This document shows, piece after piece, positions 42,112 through 51,752 of a stretch of DNA of 64,000 bases. The stretch is taken from positions 496,001-560,000 of the forward strand of contig NZ_CP146022.1 in the NCBI RefSeq assembly GCF_036967205.1. Reading direction: 5' to 3'. This stretch comes from Streptomyces sp. Q6. Its GTDB lineage: Bacteria; Actinomycetota; Actinomycetes; Streptomycetales; Streptomycetaceae. Position numbers and translations under genes: made by a program. Position 1 is the stretch's first letter. Every line of letters begins with the position of its first letter. The notes under the pieces are model-generated. The model saw nothing but the letters and a program-made list of their open reading frames with translations. It searched no databases and had not been told where the DNA came from.

Positions 42112-43602
42112 TCAGGCCTGGAGCTTCTTCCCGCTGCTCCTCGGCAGGGCCAGCTTGATCTCGTGCCGCAGGTCCTCGATCTTCGGGTAGCCCGCGTACT
42201 GACCGGTGAGCCGGTACATCTCGCGCAGCCGGTCCCAGGTGCGGTGCGAGGAGTTCGACCCCATGGACGACAGGGCCAACCGCGCGTACCGGTCCGCCTG
42301 TTCGGGGTCGTCGGCGATGAAGCACGCCGACGCCAGGGAGAGATGGTCGAAGATCTTCGACCGGTCCCGGCCACCGGCCCGCAGCGCGAGCGCCTCATGG
42401 GCGTGACGCTGTGCGATGACGGCGGCGCCCGGCTCGTGCTCGGCGAGCGTGCGGTAGGCGAGCGCCTGCATGCCGTGCATGTCCGCCTCGTCGAACATCT
42501 GCATCCAGCTCGGCGGTGGCACGTCGCCCTTGTCCGAGACGAAGAGGTCCTCCGCCTCGCCGAGCGTGCGGCGCATCGCCTGCCCCTTGCCCATGGACGC
42601 CTGTGCCCAGGCCTCGATGGTGTAGAGCATCGCCCGGGTCCGGGGCAGTACCTCGTCCCCGGAACCGGACTTGGCGAGCTTCATCAGGTCGAGTGCGTCG
42701 TCGGGCCGGCCGAGGTGCACCATCTGACGGGCGGCCCGCGAGAGGGCCTCCCCGGCGCGCGGCCGGTCGCCGCCCTCACGTGCGGCATGAGCGGCGATGA
42801 CGAAATACTTCTGGGCCGTGGGCTCCAGGCCGACGTCGTGCGACATCCAGCCCGCGAGGACGGCGAGATTGGCGGCGACGCCCCACAGGCGCCGCTGGAG
42901 ATGGTCGGGGTGTCGGTAGGAGAGCATCCCACCGACCTCGTTGAGCTGGCCCACGACTGCCTTGCGCTGCAGCCCGCCGCCGCGGGACGCGTCCCAGGCC
43001 CGGAAGACCTCGACCGAACGCTCCAGTTCCTCGATCTCCTGCGACCCGATGGGGGCGGCCTCGTAGCGGTCGAACCCAGCGGGGTCGGCGTGCAGGGGAT
43101 CGTCGGTCCTGGGAGCGTCGGCCGCGAGGGCCGGGTCGGTGTGCAGCCAGTCGTGCATGGCGCTGCTGAGTGCGGAACCCGCGGCGAGCGCGGCACCCGC
43201 GCCCACCAAGCCGCGTCGGTTGAGCATGAGGTCCATTCCCGTGAATTCGGTGAGGACCGCAGCTGTCCGCTCGGGCGCCCACGGCACTCCGTCGGGACCC
43301 TGAGGTTCCAGGCTCCCGCCGCCCTGCCGCTTCCCCGCGCGCCCGTGTCGGACAAGACCGAGATCCTCGATGGTCACGACACGGCCGAGTCGCTCGGTGA
43401 ACAGAGCCGCCAGCACCCGAGGCACCGGATCGCGCGGGATCTCTCCCATGTCGATCCAACGCCGTACCCGCGAGGTGTCGGTCGCCAGCTGTGCGTGGCC
43501 CATGGCCGCCGCCTGCCGGTTGACGAGTCGCGCGAGCTCCCCCTTGGACCAGCCGGCCAGGCCGAACAGGTCGTTCAGGCGGGTGTTGGGTTGTCCGTTC
43601 AC
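42112..43602 (-). CDS. NsdA/NsdB-like regulator of development (HTH + TPR-like)
   Basis: A 496-aa protein. The N-terminus GLAGWSKGELARLVNRQAAAMGHAQLATDTSRVRRWIDMGEIPRDPVPRVLAALFTERLG (as a domain) is the XRE-like helix-turn-helix of the Streptomyces NsdA family. A mid-protein MLNRRGLVGAGAALAAGSAL segment looks like a Tat signal but is internal. The C-terminal ~300 residues are helical TPR-like repeats (RRLWGVAANLAVLAGWMSHDVGLEPTAQKYF; ARQMVHLGRPDDALDLM). NsdA and NsdB repress sporulation and antibiotic production in S. coelicolor. Whether this is an orthologue cannot be settled from sequence memory. The promoter carries a palindrome and three 10-bp-spaced repeats. Confidence 0.8.
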   Translation of the reverse strand: MNGQPNTRLNDLFGLAGWSKGELARLVNRQAAAMGHAQLATDTSRVRRWIDMGEIPRDPVPRVLAALFTERLGRVVTIEDLGLVRHGRAGKRQGGGSLEPQGPDGVPWAPERTAAVLTEFTGMDLMLNRRGLVGAGAALAAGSALSSAMHDWLHTDPALAADAPRTDDPLHADPAGFDRYEAAPIGSQEIEELERSVEVFRAWDASRGGGLQRKAVVGQLNEVGGMLSYRHPDHLQRRLWGVAANLAVLAGWMSHDVGLEPTAQKYFVIAAHAAREGGDRPRAGEALSRAARQMVHLGRPDDALDLMKLAKSGSGDEVLPRTRAMLYTIEAWAQASMGKGQAMRRTLGEAEDLFVSDKGDVPPPSWMQMFDEADMHGMQALAYRTLAEHEPGAAVIAQRHAHEALALRAGGRDRSKIFDHLSLASACFIADDPEQADRYARLALSSMGSNSSHRTWDRLREMYRLTGQYAGYPKIEDLRHEIKLALPRSSGKKLQA

Positions 43603-43629
43603 GTAAGCCCCCAGGTTCTCGGCTGAAGT

Positions 43630-43648
43630 TGACAGTAGCCCTCTGTCA
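43630..43648. promoter_or_regulatory. TGACAG-N7-CTGTCA palindrome upstream of the NsdA-like gene
   Basis: A perfect 6-7-6 inverted repeat beginning 28 bp upstream of the start codon, with TTGACA on the opposite strand at its edge. A candidate operator or promoter element for one of the two divergent genes. Confidence 0.5.
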
Positions 43649-43665
43649 GTTGCTGAGCGACTATT

Positions 43666-43695
43666 CGCCAGGGTTCGCCAGGGTGCGCCAGCTGT
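43666..43695. repeat. Three CGCCAG repeats at exact 10-bp pitch
   Basis: CGCCAG begins at 43666, 43676 and 43686 (CGCCAGGGTT, CGCCAGGGTG, CGCCAGCTGT), one helical turn apart, in the divergent promoter of the NsdA-like and phosphotransferase genes. Such helically phased direct repeats are typical of activator binding. Confidence 0.6.
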
Positions 43696-43837
43696 TGTGC
43701 CCGTGGCCCTCGGGTGTCAGGTAGGAATGCGCCACCCCGACCCGGTCGCCGCAGGGGCATTCCCCAGGGTGTTACCGAATCGGCCGGGCCGGGCGGCGCG
43801 TGCAACTCGTCGGCACACGAAGGGATCTGTACCGCCC

Positions 43838-44986
43838 ATGTACACAGCATCGTCCTCCGTGTCCGCCCCGCCCCGGCCGCTGCGACCCGCTCGTCCGACG
43901 GTCGGCGGCGGCCCGTACCTCGACCCCGCGCGGACCGCCTCCCCGGCGCTCGGTGGCGTCGGCAGGACTCGGCGTGTGCCGGGGCTCGGCACGCAACCGC
44001 TCAGCGGGAGACTCGACTTGTCCGGCCCTCAGGGCGCCCAGCTGCGTACGGCGATCGCGTCGGTGCACCGGATCTGCCCGGAGTTCCATCCGGTGCAGGT
44101 GCTGCGCCGCAGCCCTCGCTCCGTACTCCTCGTCGGCACGACAGGACGCAGCACCGCCGTCGCCAAGTGTTTACTGGACCACTCCCCGGTGTGGGCGGAG
44201 CGGATCCGGCACGAGATAGCCGCATACCGTTCGTTCGTCCGGCACCGGCCGCCGGTGCGGGTCCCGCGTCTGATCGCGGCCGACCCGGACAACGGCACGC
44301 TGGTGATCGAGCGGATGCCCGGTCGGGTGGCGGCCCTGCAGCGCCACCCGGCCGAGGCACCGCCGCGAGCGGATGTGCGCGCCGCGCTCGGCGCGATCTG
44401 CCGGCTCAACCAGTGGCGGCCCCCGGCGGGCACCTTCGACGCGCCGCTGGACTACGCGGAGCGGATCAACCGGTTCCATGATCTGGGTCTGTTGACCGAC
44501 CGCGACATGGGAGACCTTCAGAAGCTGCTGCACGGCATCGCGCACGCGTCGGGCCGTGGCGGCATGGGCCAGTTCTGCCACGGCGACGCCCTCCTGTCCA
44601 ATGTGCTGCTCTCCCCGGCCGGTCCAGTGCTGGTGGACTGGGAGCACGCGGGCTGGTACCTGCCGGGCTACGACCTGGCGACCTTGTGGGCCGTGCTCGG
44701 CGACGCCCCGGTGGCGCGCCGTCAGATCAGCCAGCTCGCGCAGTCCGGTGGACCGGCGTCGCGTGACGCGTTCCTGGTCAACCTGATGCTCGTACTGACG
44801 CGGGAGATCCGTACGTACGAGACCGCCGTGCAGCGTTCGATGCACGAGCAGACCCCGGCGGCACCGAGTCAGGCCCACCCCGGTGCTGCGCCGTCCGGCG
44901 AGGAGCAGCGGCTGTTGCTGCGCCGCCTGCACGACGACTGCAACATGGCCAGGAAGGCGGTGCGTGCGGCAGTCGGCACTCGCTGA
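43838..44986 (+). CDS. Aminoglycoside-phosphotransferase-fold protein with a TTA codon
   Basis: A 382-aa kinase-fold protein. The Brenner-type loop is [14 protein letters not shown] (HGD...N), followed by [21 protein letters not shown] (the DxE metal site and adjacent helix). It also has an ATP-lobe segment [14 protein letters not shown] and [15 protein letters not shown] in the hinge. The family phosphorylates antibiotics, choline or other small alcohols; the substrate is unknown. The ~60-residue Pro-rich leader is unusual. Leu112 is encoded by TTA (44171-44173), so expression should require bldA tRNA. AGGGA lies 12 bp before ATG 43838. Confidence 0.82.
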   Translation: MYTASSSVSAPPRPLRPARPTVGGGPYLDPARTASPALGGVGRTRRVPGLGTQPLSGRLDLSGPQGAQLRTAIASVHRICPEFHPVQVLRRSPRSVLLVGTTGRSTAVAKCLLDHSPVWAERIRHEIAAYRSFVRHRPPVRVPRLIAADPDNGTLVIERMPGRVAALQRHPAEAPPRADVRAALGAICRLNQWRPPAGTFDAPLDYAERINRFHDLGLLTDRDMGDLQKLLHGIAHASGRGGMGQFCHGDALLSNVLLSPAGPVLVDWEHAGWYLPGYDLATLWAVLGDAPVARRQISQLAQSGGPASRDAFLVNLMLVLTREIRTYETAVQRSMHEQTPAAPSQAHPGAAPSGEEQRLLLRRLHDDCNMARKAVRAAVGTR

Positions 44987-45272
44987 CGGGGACGACGATC
45001 CGCGGTGCGCCCGGGAGGAAGACGGCGCGCCGCGGATCTTCGCTGTGCCGATGTTTTCCGGTCGCCCACCCACCCCTTATTGGTCTACTCCACTGACGCG
45101 CCGCAGGCGGTCGCCCCATCGGGGCGAAAACGCCCGCGGACCGTGCCTGACATGGGAAATCCCTTGCACGGCGGATGATTGACGGATCGTCGGCGAGCCG
45201 ATACCACTGACGCACGATCGGCCCGCACGCACCGCGCAGCATCTCGACACCCGTCGTTCCCAGGAGGCACCG
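44987..45272. other. Upstream region of the amidase gene
   Basis: 286 bp with no ORF of coding character. It includes two copies of CCACTGACGC (near 45088 and 45205) and an AT-richer block near 45160-45190, suggestive of a regulated promoter. No RNA structure recognised. Confidence 0.5.
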
Positions 45273-47255
45273 TTGCATCGGTCCACCCGTTCTCTCTCCG
45301 GCAGACGTCCCCGTACGGGTGCGCGTGCCGCCGGCACGCTCGCGACGGCGGCGCTGCTCCTTCCTCTGCTCGGCGCGGCCCCGCCGCAGACCGAGTCCAC
45401 CGCGCCGTCGGCCCGGTTGCAGGGTGCGTTCGCGTCGGCCGCGGCCGAGTACCAGGTACCGCAGAGTGTGCTTCTCGGCGTCTCGTACCTTCAGTCGCGG
45501 TGGGACGCGCACGGGGGCGCGCCGAGTGTCACCGGCGGCTACGGCCCCATGCACCTCACGGACGCGCGCACCGCCCTCGCGGACACCGTGGTGCACGATC
45601 ACGCCGAAGGTGACGCCCGCGGCGACGACTCGCGCGCGCCGCTGAAGGCGACCGAAGCGGACGTGCCCACGGACGCCCAACTCCCGGCCCGGCTGAAGAC
45701 GTTGGTGCGGGCGGCCGAGCTGACCGGGATCCCCGCCGACGAGCTGCGCAGCGACCCGGCGGCGAACCTGCGCGGTGGCGCGGCCCTGCTCGCCGCCGCG
45801 CAGAAGCAGCTCGGCGCACCGCTGAGCGAGGACCCCGCCGACTGGTACGGCGCGGTCGCGACGTTCTCCGGCGCGGACGACTCGGCGACCGCGGCGACGT
45901 ACGCCAACGACGTGTTCGCGGTGATCCGCGACGGCGAACAGCGCACCACGGACGCGGGCCAGCAGGTGACGCTCGCCGCCGACTCCGCCGCGCGGCCCCA
46001 GGCGTCGCAGGTCGAGGCGATGGGACTGCGCAAGGCGGACGCCTCGCAGACCGAGTGCCCGCCGACCGTGTCCTGCGAGTGGATCCCGGCGCCGTACGAG
46101 GAGTTCGGCGACGGCGACTACGGCAATCACGACCTCGCGGACCGTCCCCACGACCAGAGCATCGGCTACATCGTCATCCATGACACGGAGGCGACGTGGG
46201 AGCAGACGCTGAAGCTGGTGCAGGACAAGACGTATCTGGCCTGGCACTACTCGCTGCGCTCGACGGACGGGCACATCGTGCAGTCCATCAAGGCGAAGGA
46301 CGTCGGCTGGCACGCGGGCAACTGGTACGTGAACGCGAAGTCGATCGGCCTGGAGCACGAGGGTTTCCTCGCGCAGCCCGACTCCTGGTACACGGAGGAG
46401 ATGTACCGCTCGTCGTCGCGCCTGGTGAAGTACCTGTCGAAGAAGTACGACATCCCGCTGGACCGCCAGCACATCCTCGGCCATGACACGGTGCCGGGGC
46501 CGACGACGGCGAACATCAAGTCGATGCACACGGACCCGGGCCCGTACTGGGACTGGGCGCACTACTTCGCGCTGATGGGCAAGTCGTTCCACCGCACGGC
46601 GGGTCCCGACAGCCAGGTCGTCACCATCAACCCCGAGTTCGCCTCCAACCAGCCGGTGTTCACGGGCTGCGTGAAGGCGGGCCAGGTGTGCGCGCCGCAC
46701 GGTTCGAGCGCGGTGCGCGTCTACACGGAGCCGCGCGAGGACGCCCCGCTCGTCAAGGACATCGGTCTGCGTCCGGGCGGCCAGGCCTCGACGATCGACG
46801 TCAACGACATGGCGTCGCGGGTGTCGACGGGCCAGCAGTACGCGGTCGCCGACCGCGAGGGCGACTGGACGGCGATCTGGTACCTCGGCCAGAAGGCGTG
46901 GTTCAAGAACCCGGCGGAGCAGCCGACTGCCGTGGAGACCAAGGGACTTGTGGTCACACCGAAGGAGGGCGCGTCGGACGTCCCGGTGTACGGCAGGGCC
47001 TACCCGGAGGCCTCCGCCTATCCGGCGGGTATGACACCGCAGGCGATCTCACCGCTGCCGTACAAGCTCCTCGCGGGGCAGCGGTACGTGGTCGGCGGGC
47101 GGACGACGGGCGAGTACTTCTACTCGCCGACGTTCGACACGACGTCGCACCGGGTGGTCAAGGGCAAGGACGTGTACTACGAGATCCAGTTCGGGCACCG
47201 CGTCGCGTACGTACGGGCCGCCGACGTCCAGGTGACGCCGTCCTCGGCCTCGTGA
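45273..47255 (+). CDS. Secreted N-acetylmuramoyl-L-alanine amidase (Amidase_2/PGRP)
   Basis: A 660-aa exported protein. The signal peptide is MHRSTRSLSGRRPRTGARA plus a hydrophobic core TLATAALLLPLLGAA. The ~190-residue N-terminal part (RLQGAFASAAAEYQVPQSVLLGVSYLQSRWD) resembles lysozyme-like or transglycosylase helices without a clear catalytic Glu. The central amidase domain has GYIVIHDTEATW with the first zinc His, VGWHAGNWYVNAKSIGLEHEG, and QHILGHDTVPGP with further ligands. A C-terminal ~180-residue SH3-like tail (CAPHGSSAVRVYTEPRED and VVTPKEGASDVPVYG) probably binds the wall. It cleaves the stem peptide from glycan strands. TTG start at 45273 behind CAGGAGG. Confidence 0.88.
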   Translation: MHRSTRSLSGRRPRTGARAAGTLATAALLLPLLGAAPPQTESTAPSARLQGAFASAAAEYQVPQSVLLGVSYLQSRWDAHGGAPSVTGGYGPMHLTDARTALADTVVHDHAEGDARGDDSRAPLKATEADVPTDAQLPARLKTLVRAAELTGIPADELRSDPAANLRGGAALLAAAQKQLGAPLSEDPADWYGAVATFSGADDSATAATYANDVFAVIRDGEQRTTDAGQQVTLAADSAARPQASQVEAMGLRKADASQTECPPTVSCEWIPAPYEEFGDGDYGNHDLADRPHDQSIGYIVIHDTEATWEQTLKLVQDKTYLAWHYSLRSTDGHIVQSIKAKDVGWHAGNWYVNAKSIGLEHEGFLAQPDSWYTEEMYRSSSRLVKYLSKKYDIPLDRQHILGHDTVPGPTTANIKSMHTDPGPYWDWAHYFALMGKSFHRTAGPDSQVVTINPEFASNQPVFTGCVKAGQVCAPHGSSAVRVYTEPREDAPLVKDIGLRPGGQASTIDVNDMASRVSTGQQYAVADREGDWTAIWYLGQKAWFKNPAEQPTAVETKGLVVTPKEGASDVPVYGRAYPEASAYPAGMTPQAISPLPYKLLAGQRYVVGGRTTGEYFYSPTFDTTSHRVVKGKDVYYEIQFGHRVAYVRAADVQVTPSSAS

Positions 47256-47298
47256 TCGCTCGGTAGCAGTCCGGCACGGAGCAGAAGGAGTACGTGCA

Positions 47299-47332
47299 GG
47301 GCCCGGGACCGCGTGGTGGCGGTGCCGGGCCC
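47299..47332. terminator. Bidirectional hairpin terminator
   Basis: Arms 47299-47312 and 47319-47332 pair over 14 bp with one mismatch around GTGGTG, between the convergent stops at 47255 and 47353. Confidence 0.8.
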
Positions 47333-47352
47333 GACGCGCGTGAGGGGTTCGC

Positions 47353-47850
47353 TCAGCCCTGCTGGAAGAGCTCCGCGGGGAGCGGCTTCAGGAGCGCGTA
47401 CAGGTCGTCGGTGATCGGCCGGTCCCAGGACGCGATGGTCACCAGGACGTTGTCGCTGCGGTCGAACTGCACGCAGGAGATGCGCGTCTCGGAGAGCTTG
47501 AGACGGCGGACGATGAGGAGGTTGTCGCCCTGCATGACGGGGACGTCCTCGACGTCGGTGACGGTGACCTCCTCGTCGTTCTCCAGCGCGATCAGGAGCT
47601 GGGCGACCTCGAAGGGGATCTCGCCCTCGGCGACCTCGCGGGCCGGGGAGCCCTCGGGCAGGTTGCCGATGATCATCGCGGGGCCGCGGCCGCCGAACAG
47701 GTCGTAGCGCAGGAACACGCCCTGGCAGGTTCCGTCGGGGGCGGGCAGCAGGCCCGCGCCGAGGTTGCCCGGCCAGTCACCCGGGTCCATGGCCAGGACG
47801 TCGAAGTCGGGGCCCGCGGGGGTCGCAGCGCGGCGGCGGAGGAAGGACAT
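47353..47850 (-). CDS. Conserved Streptomyces hypothetical protein
   Basis: A 165-aa protein starting MSFLRRRAATPAGPDFDVLAMDPGDWPGNLG. It continues with compact beta-rich segments (CQGVFLRYDLFGGRGPAMIIGNLPEGS, EVTVTDVEDVPVMQGDNLLIVRRLKL, VLVTIASWDRPITDDLYALLKPLP). The regular alternation suggests a small beta-sandwich. I do not recognise a domain with known function. The family appears highly conserved in the genus in my recollection, with this start. There is no signal or membrane segment. ATG 47850 is chosen, although GGAGGG is very close to it; ATG 47859 is an alternative. Confidence 0.75.
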   Translation of the reverse strand: MSFLRRRAATPAGPDFDVLAMDPGDWPGNLGAGLLPAPDGTCQGVFLRYDLFGGRGPAMIIGNLPEGSPAREVAEGEIPFEVAQLLIALENDEEVTVTDVEDVPVMQGDNLLIVRRLKLSETRISCVQFDRSDNVLVTIASWDRPITDDLYALLKPLPAELFQQG

Positions 47851-48107
47851 GCCCTCCATCGTACGTCGACATGGAGGGGTCACCGGCCCCGGGTCCGGGG
47901 CCGCGGCCGGTCGGATCCCGGGCCCGGCCCCCGGCGTCGGGCCGGTGAGCGGGGCGGCGGCGCCCGGTACGCGCCTCGGGGCCACCGGGCCGGAAACGGG
48001 GGCGGCGGTCCGGGGCGGTGGGCGGCCCGTCTGCTCCGCGTGGGGCGTGCGGCGGTCGTGCGCGCCGAACCTCGCCGTGCAGGTCAGCAGGGGTGCGGCA
48101 CGGGATC

Positions 48108-51014
48108 TCAGTGCGGTGGTTCGTCCGCCGCGCTCCCGAGGGCGACGGGCAGGCCCGCCGGGTCCGTGCCGACCTTGCGGTAGACCGCCGAGAGGAGCCG
48201 CACCACGGTGGCCTCCTCCAGGTGCAGCTCGCTGCCGATCTCGGCGGGGCACAGGCCGCGTACGGCGCCCGCCGCCGCGGCCCGTTCCCGCGCGGTGAGG
48301 GTGTCGGTGGCGGCGCCGTGCAGCGGGCGCGGGCGCAGACCGGCGGCGGCCAGTTCGTCGCGGGCCCGCTCGACGAGGCCGTCGGCGCCGCAGGCCACGG
48401 CCGTGTCGAGGCCGCGGTAGAGCTGGTCGGCGGCGTCCTTGGCATGTCCGGTGCGGCGGAGCTCGGCGCCGAGGGCGACGAGCGAGCAGGCCAGTTCGTA
48501 GCCGGCCGGTGAGCGTTCGAGGTGGGCGACGGACTCCTCCAGGAGTTTGACGCGGCCCGCGCCGGAGGTGACGTCGGCGGCGGCGCGCAGGGCCTGGCCG
48601 ATCGTGGACGGCGCACCGAAGTGCCGGGCCCGTTCGACGGCGTCGAGGGCGGTGGCCAGGGCGCGCTCCGGGGCGTCGGGGGCTTCGGCGCGGGCAAGGT
48701 GGAGCTGCCAGGGGCACCAGGCGGGGTTGCGCATGCCGCGCGGGTCGAGCCTGCGCCCGGCGGCGGCGAGCTCGGCGGCGGCCTCCTTGGTGCGGCCGAG
48801 CGCGAGGAGCAGCTCGCCGTACACGGTCTGGGAGTCGGGGAAGACGACCGCCGAGGGGAACGGCGGCCCGAAGGCGTACGACTCGGCGACCGTGCCCGCC
48901 TCGGTGACGCGGCCGCGTGCGAGGAGGACCTGGACGAGGATGCCGACGGCGTACCAGTGGGCGGGGGTGCCGGGCCCGACGCGCTCGGCGAGGCGCAGCC
49001 CCGCGCGCACGAAGTCCTCGGCCTCGGCGAGACGGCCGCGCCGGTAGCGGACGTAGGCGAGCAGGGTGTACGCGAAGGACAGGTGGGCGCCGTGCCAGCC
49101 GGCGTGCTCGAAGTCGGCGATGCCCTCGACGAAGAGTTCCTCGGTGCGGCCCGGCCGGTCGGCGTACATGTACGAGAGGGCGACCAGGACGGGCACCTCG
49201 AAGCCGCGGTCCTCGTCGGCGGCCCAGCGCAGGCCGCCGGACAGGGCGCGCTCGGCGTGGTGGATCACGGTGTCGACGGGTTCCCCGCGCAGGGTCGCGT
49301 CCCAGGTGCGCAGGCCGATGATGTAGCGCTCGGTGAGGTCGCGGCCGGTGAGCCGGTCGGCGAGCTTCGCGAGGCGCCGGGAACGGGCCGGGGAGTCGGG
49401 TTCGTCGGCGCGGAAGGCGTCCCACATGAACTGTTCGGCCTGCATGCGCAGCCGTACGCGGGCGTCGACGGTGACCGGGATCTCGCGCGCGAGGGTCTCG
49501 GACGCCTCCACCAGCCGGTCGCTGTGGGCGAGGACCTGGGAGAGGCGGTAGACGATGCCGTGGCGCAGCGCGGGGTCGGTGATGGGTTCTTCCAGGGCGG
49601 CGCGGAGGTGGTTGACGGTGGTGGCGGGCTCGGTGAGCAGGGAGGCGCTGCCGAGTTCGTAGAGGACGACGGCGCGGTCGTCGAAGGGCGGGGGTTCGCG
49701 CAGCGCGCGGGCGAGGTAGCGGCGCGCGGCCTCGGGGGCTCCGGCGCGGACGGTCTCGCGGGCGGCGGAGCGCAGTTGCTGCACGACCCACGGGTCGCCG
49801 TCGGGGTGGGTCTCCAGGAGGTGGCGGGCGGCGGCGGACGGGCCGAGGCCCGCGTTGACGACGGTCCAGGCGGCCTGGCCGTGCAGGGCGACACGGACGC
49901 CGGGCGGGATGGCGCGGTAGACGGCGGTGGCGATCAGCGGGTGGACGAATTCGAGGGTGTCCACGCCGGTGAGGATGCGGGCGTTGCGCAACCGGTCGGT
50001 GGCGTCGGCGGCCTCCTCGGCGCCCAGCCCGGCGACGGCCGCGGCGAGTTCGGGGGAGATCTCGGTGCCGAGGACGGCGCAGGCCCAGGCGTGGCGGACG
50101 GTGGAGGCGCCCAGGCGTTCGAGGATGGCGACGAGTCCGCTGCCCTTGGCCGCGGAGGCGAGGTCGCGCAGCAGATGGGCGCCGTTCTCGGTCGGGGTCA
50201 GGCCCCGGTCGCGGACCTTCGCGGTCAGCTCGACCGCCTCGAAGGGGTTGCCCGCGGTGACGGCCCAGCACTCGCGGCAGAACGCGTCGTCGGCGTGGGC
50301 GCCGAGCGACTCGCGGACCAGGCGGGCGATGGCGGGGGCGCTGAGTGGTGCGAGGCCGAGGGCGCGGCGGCCGGAGCGACCCGGCAGACCGCGCAACGCC
50401 TCGGCGTGGCCGGGGAGTTCCTCGGGGCGGTACGCGACGACGAGCAGCAGCGGCAGTTCCTCGGCGCGGGGCGCGAACGCGGCGAGCCAGCTCAGCGACT
50501 CGGGGTCGGCCCAGTGCGCGTCGTCGAGGACGAGGACCATGGGGGCGCGCTGGACGGCGAGGTGGGTGAGCACCCAGTCGAGGCCGTCGCGCAGGCCCTG
50601 GGGGTCGGGCGGCGCTCCGTCGGACGGGGCGCACAGGCCGAGGGCGGGGCCGACGATGGCGTACCAACCGCCCAGCCTGGAGCGGAGTTCGGTGTCGGAC
50701 AGGCCGGCGAGCTGGGGCTGGACGAGCTGGCGTGCGACGTGGAAGGCGACGCCCTGCTCCTGTTCGCCGCCGCGCGCGTACAGGACGGTGCAGCCCTTGG
50801 CGGCGGCCCTGCGGCGCACTTCGGTGAGCAGGGTCGTCTTGCCGAGGCCGGCCGGGGCGGCGACGGCGAGCAGCGCGCCGTGCGGGCGGTCGGGCGGGTC
50901 GACGCCGGCCGCGCGCAACCCGGTGAGCTCGCTCAGCGCCTCCTCGACGGCGACGAGTTCACTTTCACGTTCGAACAACAGTGTCTGCCGGTCCCGGCCA
51001 CCGTGCTGCACCAT
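48108..51014 (-). CDS. Large AAA-type LuxR (LAL-like) regulator
   Basis: A 968-aa regulator. The Walker A is in LAVAAPAGLGKTTLLTEVRRRAA (~45-65), Walker B is VLVLDDAHWADPESLSWL, and RPEELPGHAEALRGLPG follows. The remaining ~600 residues are helical repeats. The C-terminal LuxR helix-turn-helix is weak: LTARERAAAAGAVRGLCPAEIGSELHLEEATVVRLLSAVYRKVG (as a domain) keeps the RER and EIGxxLHL positions but lacks the usual TVxxH motif. The family includes MalT and pathway activators of antibiotic clusters. No secondary-metabolite cluster is adjacent, so the target is unknown. Start ATG 51014. Confidence 0.87.
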   Translation of the reverse strand: MVQHGGRDRQTLLFERESELVAVEEALSELTGLRAAGVDPPDRPHGALLAVAAPAGLGKTTLLTEVRRRAAAKGCTVLYARGGEQEQGVAFHVARQLVQPQLAGLSDTELRSRLGGWYAIVGPALGLCAPSDGAPPDPQGLRDGLDWVLTHLAVQRAPMVLVLDDAHWADPESLSWLAAFAPRAEELPLLLVVAYRPEELPGHAEALRGLPGRSGRRALGLAPLSAPAIARLVRESLGAHADDAFCRECWAVTAGNPFEAVELTAKVRDRGLTPTENGAHLLRDLASAAKGSGLVAILERLGASTVRHAWACAVLGTEISPELAAAVAGLGAEEAADATDRLRNARILTGVDTLEFVHPLIATAVYRAIPPGVRVALHGQAAWTVVNAGLGPSAAARHLLETHPDGDPWVVQQLRSAARETVRAGAPEAARRYLARALREPPPFDDRAVVLYELGSASLLTEPATTVNHLRAALEEPITDPALRHGIVYRLSQVLAHSDRLVEASETLAREIPVTVDARVRLRMQAEQFMWDAFRADEPDSPARSRRLAKLADRLTGRDLTERYIIGLRTWDATLRGEPVDTVIHHAERALSGGLRWAADEDRGFEVPVLVALSYMYADRPGRTEELFVEGIADFEHAGWHGAHLSFAYTLLAYVRYRRGRLAEAEDFVRAGLRLAERVGPGTPAHWYAVGILVQVLLARGRVTEAGTVAESYAFGPPFPSAVVFPDSQTVYGELLLALGRTKEAAAELAAAGRRLDPRGMRNPAWCPWQLHLARAEAPDAPERALATALDAVERARHFGAPSTIGQALRAAADVTSGAGRVKLLEESVAHLERSPAGYELACSLVALGAELRRTGHAKDAADQLYRGLDTAVACGADGLVERARDELAAAGLRPRPLHGAATDTLTARERAAAAGAVRGLCPAEIGSELHLEEATVVRLLSAVYRKVGTDPAGLPVALGSAADEPPH

Positions 51015-51114
51015 GGCGCACCCCCTGCCGCGGTGGTGCGCCCGGCGCGGGGAGCCGGTGCGTACCGCGGGTTCCAGGTCATTCAGCGTACGCCGACGCG
51101 ACCCTACCGGGGGG

Positions 51115-51743
51115 TCATGTCGCTTTCTCGGTACGGGAGTTGTGGCGCTCGTGGTGACGGGCGACCCGGGCCCGGTTGCCGCAGGAGGGTTTGCACCACT
51201 CCTGGCGCGGGTGCTCCTTGAGGAAGTAGCGCACACAGCGCGGGGCGTGGCAGGCGCGCAGGCGGTGGCGGTCGTCGCCGGTCAGGAAGCCGATCGCGGC
51301 GCGGGCCAGGACCGCGACGAGCAGGTCGGCGTCGGAGGTCGTTCCGACGGCACCGTCCCGGGCGACGGGCGCCGGATCGCCGTCGGCCCAGTCGAGCACG
51401 GGCACGGCGGGCACCAGCGCGGCCGCCGCGTTCAGCCGGGCCAGGGCCTCGGGCACGGGCAGCAGGCGGCGCGCGTCGGCCGGGCTCGGCTCCCCGGGCG
51501 GACGGCGCGGGCGAACAGGGCGCGGACGGCGGCGCGGACCGCGCGCACCCGCTCCAACAGGGCGTCGTCGGCCGTGAAGGCCGCGTCGACGGTCAGCGCG
51601 TCGGCGTGCGCGCGCACCCAGGCGGTCAGTCCGTGCGGGGTGAGGAGGTCGTCGGCGACGCCCCCACTGCCGTCGTGGCGCAGGGTGAGCGCCATGTCGA
51701 GGACGAGGCGGGTGCCGTGCGGGCCGGTGCTGATGTCACGCAT
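51115..51743 (-). pseudogene. CGNR zinc-finger (ABATE-domain) regulator, frame broken once (51492-51498)
   Basis: An ABATE-type domain (MRDISTGPHGTRLVLDMALTLRHDG, DALLERVRAVRAAVRALFARAVRPG) is followed one base out of frame by the C-terminal half ending in the CGNR zinc finger (CHAPRCVRYFLKEHPRQEWCKPSCGNRARVARHHERH in the second frame). Adding one base in the CCCCGGG run at 51492-51498 gives the smooth sequence RPGEPSPADARRLLPVPEALARL. So either a 1-bp deletion inactivated it or the base was missed. CGNR proteins are DNA-binding regulators, and this one faces pdxH. AT-rich inverted repeats lie in the promoter. Confidence 0.8.
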
Positions 51744-51752
51744 ACCCCTGAT

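Noticed and set aside
42112-43602. Tat signal peptide because of RRGLVGAGAALAAG
   Set aside because: The motif is about 130 residues inside the protein, and such internal stretches are usual in this regulator family.
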